NCBI GenBank assembly: GCA_000733355.1
Contig: JNVV01000025.1
Span: forward strand, 515,895-528,089
Direction: 5' to 3'
DNA length: 12,195 bases
From: Falciphora oryzae
Taxonomy: Eukaryota; Ascomycota; Sordariomycetes; Magnaporthales; Magnaporthaceae
Positions within the stretch are counted from its first letter, which is position 1. Each line of letters begins with the position of its first letter. Positions 1-5,207 of this stretch are shown here, in pieces. The translations under genes were made by a program, and so were the position numbers. The notes beneath the pieces are model-generated. The model had not been told where the DNA came from. It did not search any database and was given only the letters and a program-made list of their open reading frames with translations.

Positions 1-328
1 TTATTACAGGGCTCCTGGTTACGCTTATTTCGGGAGTATCCGCGTGTAAAAAACCGACCAGGGGGTTAAAAAACCAAAAAACCAATAGTATTGAACAGGC
101 CCTTCATTTATGGTTAAATACACCGTTAATGCCGTCGACGCCATTATAATGCTTCTTTTTCCCCCGTGCTTCCTCACTTGCCATTTTGCTAGTTGATTAC
201 AGCATAGGTAGCTCCGTGTCGATATCTTGTCGAGCCGTGAGTTCGAGCGCCCTGTCTGGCTACGTAGAGATGAGACATTTTTCCCGCGTATTAACTCCAA
301 CCCCTTCCAGGATTTGGCAGCTCGGCTC
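1..328. other. Non-coding flank downstream of the ATPase pseudogene
   Basis: No supported gene. The minus-strand frame that crosses this stretch (about 25-426) is serine-rich and overlaps the CAG repeat of the ATPase in another register, so it is a shadow. On the minus strand this would be the 3' flank of the ATPase gene; I see no clear polyadenylation signal. It contains A-rich runs around 47-92 and nothing else that stands out. Confidence 0.6.
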
Positions 329-333
329 CTAGC

Positions 334-334
<1 letters not shown>

Positions 335-367
<33 letters not shown>
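335..367 (-). repeat. CAG/CAA trinucleotide repeat coding polyglutamine
   Basis: Ten CAG codons plus one CAA read on the minus strand give eleven glutamines immediately before the last residue (Arg) and the stop of the ATPase. The nearly pure CAG run is a microsatellite likely to vary in length. Low-complexity Gln-rich C-termini are common in fungal regulatory and ATPase proteins, and no function can be inferred. Confidence 0.9.
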
Positions 368-371
<4 letters not shown>

Positions 372-1470
372 GCAGATAATGCTGGCTGCGGTTGCAGCTG
401 GCCCATGTTGGCCGTCGAGGCCCCAAAATTCTGGGCGATGTGCGGTTGTGGCATAAATGGCCCCTGCTGGAACATCATGGGGTTAAACTGGTTAAACCCC
501 GCGCCGCCACCTCCCGGCATCATGGCCATGGCAAGGCCGAGTTGGTTATGTGTAAAGGGTGGGCCAGGAAAGGTAGCGGGTTGTTGCGGCCCTATAACTT
601 GCAAGGAATTCTGCTGCATTTGGTGTGGTTGCTGTTGGTGCAGTTGAGCAAAGCCTGCCGTGGGAGAGAGCACACCGGGTGAGGCAATCCCGGAGTGTCC
701 CGCCGGGATAAACGGCGAGGATGGGGTAGCAGACGGGGCGGCAGCCTCTGCTCTCGCGACGCCACCGCCAGCAGCACCGGCGGGCTGAGTTAGCCCCTGC
801 CCCTGGGAAAACTTGCCGCGGTCCCCACCGTCGTCACCGTCATCATCTTCATCCTCGTTCCTCCGCTCGAGCCCCTTGCGGATCTCGCTGGCATCGTGTG
901 CCAGCTCGCGCGCCCGGATGCCCAGGGCCTTTGCGCGGCGCTCCGCGTCCCGGCCGTAGACGTCGCGCAGATACTGCATGAAGCCTAGGTACGCCTCGGA
1001 GACCGCCTCGAGGTGGCGGGCCGTGAGCCGCACCCGCGCGCTGCTGTCGACCACGCGCTGCGCCTCGGCCTTGGCGTCCACGATGGTACGTCCGCTGCTG
1101 CCCGTGGCCGCCGCGTCTGGGCGCAAAGATGAGCTCGACGATGCCTCACTGGTAGCGCCAGGGTTGTTGTCGCTGCCTACACCCCGTTGCGCCTCGTACT
1201 CGGCGAGGGCGAGGGCCGTCTGGTAGGCGTTCCGGATCTGTCGTCCATTCCAACGCATCTTCTTGTTTCTCTTCCAGTACTTTTCCGCGAATTTCACGAT
1301 CTGATCTTCATCGATGTCGATGAGCCCCTGGTGCCGCTCCTGCTGCTCCTCCATACGCCTCGCCCGCTCCGTGATCCTGTTGCGGATCAGGCCCAGGTTC
1401 AGCTGAAGCGGCGGGTAGTACAAGCTGACGTGAATGCGGGAGGAGAAGGCCTCATCAAAGTCGCCGATCC

Positions 1471-1554
1471 CTGGGTGGATAGGCGCATAAGTGCGTTAGC
1501 GTTTTACCAGAGGTCCTGGTTGCTTTCATCTTCCAGGGATATGGTCCAACTAAC
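1471..1554 (-). other. Predicted intron 4 of the ATPase pseudogene
   Basis: Minus-strand donor GTTAGT at 1554-1549 and acceptor CAG ending at 1471. A CTAAC-type branch site (GCTAACG) sits about 20 nt before the acceptor. Splicing joins the sensor-1 TTN to IGDFDEAF in phase; the residue at the junction becomes Trp (T+GG) where the family usually has Arg (C+GG), which fits one C-to-T change. Confidence 0.75.
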
Positions 1555-1604
1555 AATTGGTAGTAAGAAAGAAAGAGTATCTGTCGCAAAGGATCAAGGG
1601 AGAT

Positions 1605-1625
1605 CCCCGGCCGTGCCGGCCGGGG
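1605..1625. repeat. Hairpin 1 of the solo LTR (9-bp stem, 3-nt loop)
   Basis: CCCCGGCCG at 1605-1613 and CGGCCGGGG at 1617-1625 are perfect complements around a TGC loop. Beyond a single unpaired T (1604) the stem continues with AGA (1601-1603) against TCT (1626-1628). The same bulged-T plan occurs at 4933-4965. Confidence 0.85.
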
Positions 1626-1680
1626 TCTGCATCACCACCCTCGTCGGCGTCGCAGATGCTCAATAAGCGGTTACAGAGCA

Positions 1681-1695
1681 CTCGGCGACGCCGAG
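1681..1695. repeat. Hairpin 2 of the solo LTR
   Basis: CTCGGC (1681-1686) and GCCGAG (1690-1695) pair around GAC. The segment GCGACGCCGA (1685-1694) is also the exact reverse complement of TCGGCGTCGC at 1644-1653, so a competing long-range pairing is possible. Confidence 0.75.
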
Positions 1696-1726
1696 AGGGA
1701 CTCTCCACTCCTACTGCGCACTCATG

Positions 1727-1733
1727 TATAAAG
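1727..1733 (+). promoter_or_regulatory. TATA box of the solo LTR
   Basis: TATAAAG on the plus strand, in the right half of the LTR and immediately before hairpin 3. In an LTR this marks the U3/R region and gives the orientation. Solo LTRs can act as promoters; here transcription would run antisense into the 5' part of the ATPase gene. Confidence 0.55.
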
Positions 1734-1735
1734 AC

Positions 1736-1758
1736 CCCGAGGGTCGTAGACCCTCGGG
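1736..1758. repeat. Hairpin 3 of the solo LTR (10-bp perfect stem)
   Basis: CCCGAGGGTC (1736-1745) and GACCCTCGGG (1749-1758) are perfect complements around GTA, three bases downstream of the TATA box. It spans or just precedes the expected transcript start of the LTR. Confidence 0.85.
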
Positions 1759-1866
1759 CGCTTTCCTATTAGTTCCTTAGAGGTAGAAATCAAGACAATC
1801 CTTCTACTGCATACCCTCTACTTTGCAATAGTATCCCGGTGTAGTACTCAAGCACTCGTAGGAAGA

Positions 1867-1959
1867 CTGTGGTGATGAAGACTCTTGTCAGTTTGGACGC
1901 TCTCCAGCGCGACAACGAGTCCCTTGTCAGGATAATTAGAGGCAAGTGTTTCTTAGTAC
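1867..1959 (-). other. Predicted intron 3 of the ATPase pseudogene
   Basis: Minus-strand donor GTACTAAG from 1959 and acceptor ACAG ending at 1867, 93 nt long, with a CTGAC branch-like motif about 20 nt before the acceptor. Splicing joins FRRNSFVT to VFLRVLEYYTGIL in phase, which matches the family pattern of an uninterrupted segment here. Confidence 0.8.
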
Positions 1960-2115
1960 CTGTGACAAAGCTATTCCGTCTGAAGTCCTGCGGCGAGCGC
2001 TCGGCCATGAACACGTCGGCCTCGTCGAGGAGAAGCACGCAGCCCCATCTGCTTGCAAGCTTGAAGTGGCGTTCCAACGCCTGCTCCACCTCCACAGCCG
2101 TCGTGCCCAGATCGC

Positions 2116-2206
2116 CTACGGTCCAAGGGAGAAAACAGTGTCAGCGGGCCGGCACCCTTCATCTTGACTTTTCGGGCCAGCATGGTCATGGTGAGCAGCA
2201 ACATAC
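2116..2206 (-). other. Predicted intron 2 of the ATPase pseudogene
   Basis: Minus-strand donor GTATGT from 2206 and acceptor TAG ending at 2116, 91 nt, with GCTGACA as a plausible branch site. Splicing restores KPLFQITC-GDLGTTAVEVEQALE across the junction without a frame change. Confidence 0.85.
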
Positions 2207-2254
2207 CGCATGTGATTTGGAACAGTGGCTTGTCGTACACCTCAGCCACGCCCT

Positions 2255-2346
2255 CTTTCAAGTTATTAGACCGATAATTAGCTCAGGTGGCCGAACTAGA
2301 TGTTGATAAAAGCGCCAGAGTTTGTGCTGGAGACAACAAAACTCAC
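2255..2346 (-). other. Predicted intron 1 of the ATPase pseudogene
   Basis: Minus-strand donor GTGAGT from 2346 directly after the Walker A segment GKTTTA and acceptor AAAG ending at 2255, 92 nt. Splicing gives GKTTTA-EGVAEVYDKPLF, as expected for the family. The 48-nt exon 2207-2254 lies between this intron and intron 2. Confidence 0.85.
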
Positions 2347-2738
2347 CTGCCGTGGTGGTCTTGCCGACCCCAGGAGCTCCATGCAGTAGAATAATAAGCC
2401 CCTTCCCTTTGCCTCGCACAATGTCGGTTTCCTCGTTTTCCTTATTTCTGAGATCCTTGTCATGGAAATGCTGGCCAATGAGGACATCACTATTTCCTTG
2501 TGCCCCTCGGGCAGGACGAGCTGGTCGAATGCCGTCGGGGCCTGGGCCTCGGCCGTCGAAGCCTTGTTGTCGGTGACTTCTGCTTGCCCCTTTTGCTTCG
2601 GTTCGCCAAGTATCGTGCCGCGATCTTGTCTTGTCGCCTGGAACGGGTCGCGTGGCCGTCCTCCTTTACCCCTTTCCCTTTCTCCAATCAAACTGAGATT
2701 CCCAACATACAACTTGGCTAATTATTAACGGGTTCGCG

Positions 2739-3040
2739 TTAGCCAAAAACTTCATCAACAAACTCTACAGTGCAGCCACCATGGCTGCGCTGAAGTACTG
2801 ACCCCCATTTGCGGCTGCGCAAGACAAATCCGTATACACGCACAGACATGATGACAAGATCTGCATCAGATATCTTGCCTGGGTCAATGTCGTGTAGAGG
2901 CCGTAGGTAAATGCCCAGCGAAAGCCCTTCCATCGTGGGCTCCGGTCCTTCCGGAGCGGGAATACAGGAGGCTATGTAGTTCTGATTCCGCGTGGTATCG
3001 ATGTAGTTGTCATCGTAAACAAAGTCCCCAGAGTAGGGAC
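2739..3040 (-). pseudogene. Damaged N-terminal segment of the ATPase
   Basis: A minus-strand frame contains ISDADLVIMSVRVYGFVLRSRKW followed by VEFVDEVFG and a TAA at 2739-2741. The first part resembles the segment that in this family precedes the ATPase core, where a line such as 'SDxDLxICSxxVxGFxxxxKxW' is usual. Beyond about 3040 the reading runs into a simple repeat, so the real N-terminus is missing. I could not define a clean splice between this piece and the FDQLVLPEG exon; the sequence between them (about 2570-2738) reads as a Lys/Arg/Gln-rich linker in the frame of the latter. Confidence 0.55.
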
Positions 3041-3062
3041 GGCCAAAACCCATAGGACCCAT

Positions 3063-3165
3063 AAAGGACCCAAACCCAAAACGGGTACCCATTGGGTACC
3101 CGCCGTGGGTTTTGGGTTTTGGGTTTGGGTTTTTTATGGGTTTGGGTTTTGGGTTTTAGGTTTTT
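3063..3165. repeat. TTTGGG-type simple repeat with GGGTACCC palindrome
   Basis: On the plus strand, seven GGG tracts fall between 3107 and 3153 separated by 3-8 nt, mostly T. To their left, CGGGTACCCA (3082-3091) and TGGGTACCCG (3093-3102) form a perfect inverted repeat around one T. An outer pair, 3069-3081 (CCCAAACCCAAAA) and 3117-3129, is also exactly complementary. The whole block can fold as a cruciform, and the right part could form a G-quadruplex. It is not the fungal telomere repeat TTAGGG. Such short motifs occur as subterminal repeats of some DNA transposons, but no transposase or termini are visible. Confidence 0.75.
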
Positions 3166-3237
3166 CACAGGTCCAAAAAATGTGCAACCAATAAAAACAC
3201 CTACTGCAGCCCCGCCCCTTTTTTTTTGTATGCTTTT
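3166..3237. other. Unassigned spacer with T-rich run next to the copia LTR
   Basis: Seventy-two bases between the simple repeat and the LTR, ending in a C4T9 tract and a second T5 run. TTTTT at 3233-3237 would be the target-site duplication at this end of the copia element; its partner is not in view. Confidence 0.4.
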
Positions 3238-3425
3238 TGTTGCACAGCGTAATGACCAAAGATGATTTGACGTAATTGTTGATTGATTCTGTTCTGCCCG
3301 ACTGTGTCCCTCCCGACAAGCGGTTTGTAAAATTTGCACTGAACGCGTCTACGGCCACACAGTTCGTGCACTATTACTAATTAGAATTACACGTGACCAA
3401 ATAAACTTGCACGTGGTGCAATACA
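3238..3425 (-). repeat. 3' LTR of the copia element
   Basis: On the minus strand the 188-bp segment begins TGTATTGCAC directly after a polypurine tract and ends GTGCAACA, so the termini are TG...CA with near-complementary ends (TGTTGCAC at the far end). Unlike the internal copia region it keeps many CA and TG dinucleotides. A second copy is not present in the window, so the borders rest on the termini and the PPT. Confidence 0.65.
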
Positions 3426-3434
3426 CCCCCTTAG
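3426..3434 (-). other. Polypurine tract of the copia element
   Basis: Minus-strand CTAAGGGGG ends immediately before the TGTATTGCAC start of the LTR. This is the expected primer site for plus-strand DNA synthesis. Confidence 0.6.
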
Positions 3435-3576
3435 GTAACGCTTAAAGGGCGTTGCCTGGCCTTAATGGGCGCTTCCCAGGGCTGCGATATCCTTTGGGCC
3501 GGCCTTTCCGCCGGGAAATGTCTCTTCCCTTTCTTCTAGGTCGATTTCCGTCTATTTCGCTTGTTAAATTAGCTGG
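3435..3576 (-). other. Spacer between copia RNase H and polypurine tract
   Basis: Non-coding 3' leader of the copia element on the minus strand. It contains a GGCCGG-containing inverted pair near 3497-3513 and no open frame of note. Confidence 0.4.
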
Positions 3577-4293
3577 GAAACGTTGACAAGTCCCATCTGC
3601 CGTAAAAAGTCGTTCTATTTGTGCTTAGGCAGGGCTTTGGTTAAGCTATCGGCTAATTAGCAGTCCGTTGGCACGTACTCCACGGAGATTTTATTTATCC
3701 GCACCGCTTCCCTTACTTAGCAGTTATATATATCTACGTGTTTAAACCGAAAGTTTATGCGGGCTCTTCCAAGCGTAACGATTCGGATAGTTAACGTGTT
3801 ATTACATAGGATCCGAGTGGTCCAGGTATTTAAATCGACTAGGTTAAGGTCGACGGGTAAAGTTGGGTATAATTTTTGCAATAAGCGAGTAACGAAAATG
3901 CCTTTTTTAGCATTTTAAAAAAGTGCTAGGAGCTCCGTTTCGTAAGTGGAAGTAGCTACTATAAGCTGCTTATTCGCTTTCCAGCTAATAATCCCTTTAT
4001 ATAGCTTAACTACGTATTTTTAGGAACTAACCCGGTTTAAGGTATTATCCGCGTACGAGGCGTTTATATATACTACCAAGCTATTTTAACCACTAAACGA
4101 TAGTCCGAAATCCCGCGTGCCTTTTAAATAATGCAGGATTCGGTTAGCGGCTTTGTGGTAGGCTGCGGAAGGATTGGTGTTAAACCGGCTTAGTTTTAAA
4201 ACGGCGAAGGCCACGTCCGGGCGGGCCGTAATTGCTACATATAGCAGCGAGCTGATTTTACGCTAATAGCTCCGGATTATAGTAACGGATGTC
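3577..4293 (-). pseudogene. Ty1/copia RT C-terminus and RNase H, RIP-inactivated
   Basis: One minus-strand frame without indels reads RKISSLLYVAITARPDVAFAV (the end of copia RT), then HKAANRILHYLKGTRDFGL, KANKQLIVATSTYETELLAL, ILCNNTLTIRIV, FKHVDIYN, VREAVRINKISVEYVPTD, LADSLTKALPKH and FLRQMGLV. These are the standard blocks of the copia RNase H domain. The frame is broken only by TAA/TAG at positions where Gln is conserved (e.g. Y-stop-RKI, NC-stop-VREAV, DC-stop-LADS). Two RNase H catalytic aspartates appear as Asn (INAS for the usual D-A-S, and CNNT for CDNT), both G-to-A changes. The product would have been part of the retrotransposon polyprotein; it is dead. Confidence 0.9.
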
Positions 4294-4893
4294 CGCTTTT
4301 CCGCCGGAAGTAGCTGTTGCGGCCGGACTGATGCTGGCACGCTGGCTTCGCATTGGCGCTATGAACGAAGATTTTACACTGAAGAGAAAGGAAAGGAAAT
4401 GGCGCTGGTTGCGCCGGCGTAACCCGCGCTTGAAGTTATCGCGATTTGTGTGGTTTGAATGTTTGTTTTTACTTTACAGCTGTGGCGGTGCCACTAAACG
4501 TATGGCTTGTGGCGGGACCGTTACATTACCCCCTCCTAAACTTCGTATCGCGAGTGCTACAAGCGGTGCGAGCTGGCAGTTAGTTATGGCGTACCAATTT
4601 GTTCCGTTTCTTTGTCGTAGCTTTAACCGGCACGTTATCGTTAAAATGATTTGGGTTAAAACGATTTTCGGCTATTGCGCGCATTTATTCCGCCAATCGT
4701 TTCGGTGGGCCATCCGCCTTTGGATATAATTTGTGAAAGTTATTTAAAGCTACCGGGGAGTTTTTAAAATTCGCGGCGGGATATTAAATGTTATTTAGGT
4801 CGTAACCCCGCCATGTTATTTAGTATTGTAATTGGCGTCGTAACATACGTAAGCGTTCGATTCGTTTTATTTCGAATTCGGCCTTTCCGTTAA
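4294..4893 (-). other. In-frame copia upstream segment without recognised domain
   Basis: The minus-strand frame of the RT/RNase H block continues up to 4893, interrupted only by TAA/TAG, but I do not find RT motifs such as YVDD, an integrase core or a zinc knuckle in it. It may be a divergent linker, gag sequence brought next to RT by an internal deletion, or foreign sequence. The plus-strand open frame 4289-4729 across it has no family resemblance. Part of this stretch (about 4290-4620) keeps more CA/TG than its neighbours. Confidence 0.4.
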
Positions 4894-5160
4894 TGTTACG
4901 GGACCAAGCCTAGCACATTTGTATTTAGCTAGAGATCCGCCGGCCCCTTCCGGGGCCAGCGGTCTTTCCCCTTCGTGCAATAACAAACCTTCAACCTAGT
5001 ACCTAGCTGCCGCGCCGTGACAGTTTGTTGCACCTTAAACCAAAGGATACGGAACGATTCCATAGCGTTCCGCTTTTTCCCCGATACCTCGAAAGCGGCG
5101 CAGTAGCGACGAAACCCGGATACTTTAGAGGAGGCCCTAACATCCCCGCCACCCTGACAT
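4894..5160 (+). repeat. 5' LTR of the gypsy element (3' border uncertain)
   Basis: The segment begins TGTTACGGGACC exactly where the copia remnant stops. Two ends are possible. CCGTGACA ending at 5022 gives a 129-bp LTR with almost perfect inverted termini (TGTCACGG against TGTTACGG, one C-to-T). ACCCTGACA ending at 5160 gives 267 bp with weaker termini but leaves only a short leader before gag. No second copy lies in the window to decide. A long hairpin is at 4933-4965. The primer-binding site is not clear in either case. Confidence 0.55.
4933..4965. repeat. Bulged hairpin in the gypsy LTR
   Basis: AGA (4933-4935), unpaired T (4936), CCGC (4937-4940), C, GGCCCC (4942-4947), loop TTCC, GGGGCC (4952-4957), A, GCGG (4959-4962), TCT (4963-4965). 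Thirteen base pairs with one C.A mismatch and one bulged T. The outer AGA-bulged T-CC.../...GG-TCT plan equals that of the hairpin at 1601-1628 in the solo LTR. Confidence 0.8.
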
Positions 5161-5207
5161 AACGAAGTTTGACCCAAAACCCGATAGCGTTATACTAGCG
5201 CAATATT

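Larger units (their letters stand above)
1582..1830 (+). mobile_element. Solo LTR inserted in exon 4 of the ATPase
   Basis: A 249-bp segment runs from TGTCGCAAAG to CTTTGCAATA. The ends form an imperfect inverted repeat: the reverse complement of the right end is TATTGCAAAG, 8 of 10 identical, and both differences are transitions, so the ancestral form was probably TGT...ACA. It interrupts the coding strand between the conserved YYTGIL and FLTTN segments of the ATPase, and removing it with one copy of the target site brings those segments together. A TATAAA at 1727-1732 on the plus strand suggests plus orientation. No internal retroelement sequence is present, so this is most simply a solo LTR left by LTR-LTR recombination. 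Three GC-rich perfect hairpins lie inside. It has little of the RIP signature seen in the internal parts of the other elements. Confidence 0.85.
1577..1835 (+). repeat. 5-bp target site duplication GTATC around the solo LTR
   Basis: GTATC occurs at 1577-1581 directly before TGTCGCAAAG and again at 1831-1835 directly after CTTTGCAATA. A perfect 5-bp duplication is the size made by LTR-retrotransposon integrases and fixes the element borders. Confidence 0.85.
329..3040 (-). pseudogene. Fungal AAA+ ATPase family gene, disrupted by a solo LTR and frameshifts
   Basis: Read on the minus strand, the gene encodes a P-loop AAA+ ATPase of the large fungal family that has a long N-terminal region and one ATPase domain. 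Visible in order: FDQLVLPEGHKEIV (2488-2529), Walker A GAPGVGKTTTA, KPLFQITCGDLGTTA, Walker B VLLLDEADVF, sensor-1 TTN at 1556-1564, GDFDEAFSSRIHVSLYYPPL after the last intron, and RWNGRQIRNAYQTALALAEYEAQ. The C-terminal exon (329-1470) continues with an acidic run, a Gln/Pro/Gly-rich region and polyQ to a TAG at 329-331. Proposed exons, high to low: 2347-about 2570, 2207-2254, 1960-2115, 1555-1866 (interrupted by the LTR) and 329-1470; the junctions restore family motifs in phase. Damage: one base missing at 2482-2484, a 249-bp LTR in exon 4, a four-base excess beside it, and an in-frame stop at 2739. Cellular role and substrate cannot be told from sequence. The family call is firm; pseudogene status could be overturned if the small indels are sequencing errors, but the LTR remains. 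Confidence 0.85.
3238..4893 (-). mobile_element. Truncated Ty1/copia retrotransposon (3' part), RIP-mutated
   Basis: The minus strand carries, from high to low coordinate, an in-frame stretch with no clear homology (4893-4294), the end of the RT domain, the complete copia RNase H, a spacer, a polypurine tract and the 3' LTR. The order PPT-LTR after RNase H is diagnostic of copia, in which integrase precedes RT. Gag, integrase and the RT catalytic core are absent. The element is cut at 4893, exactly where the gypsy LTR starts, so its 5' part may continue beyond the gypsy element outside the window. Stops are TAA/TAG in place of Gln or Trp codons, without frameshift over more than 700 bp. Confidence 0.8.

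Noticed and set aside
25..426. 133-codon minus-strand frame with a serine run
   Set aside because: The serine run is the CAG repeat read in another register; the rest has no motif and overlaps the ATPase stop.
392..682. Overlapping plus-strand open frames within the ATPase C-terminal exon (also 405-647, 978-1226, 1187-1666)
   Set aside because: They are antisense to a well-supported exon in GC-rich DNA, where long shadow frames are expected.
1605..1758. Factor-independent terminators or bacterial riboswitch-like structures
   Set aside because: The hairpins lie inside a fungal solo LTR and lack following U tracts; a bacterial reading does not fit the introns and elements around.
3107..3153. 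Telomeric repeat tract
   Set aside because: Units are TTTTGGG/TTTGGG, not the fungal TTAGGG; the tract is short and irregular, and sequence continues on both sides.
4289..4729. 146-codon open frame on the plus strand
   Set aside because: It lies antisense to the in-frame copia sequence, has Arg/Trp/Cys-rich composition without known motifs, and arises from the opposite strand of a RIP-affected region.
5026..5033. TGTTGCAC identical to the end of the copia LTR, possibly the second copia LTR
   Set aside because: Similarity stops after eight bases; the following sequence does not match the LTR at 3238-3425.
4929..5177. 82-codon minus-strand open frame
   Set aside because: It covers the LTR hairpin and termini of the gypsy element; an LTR shadow rather than a gene.
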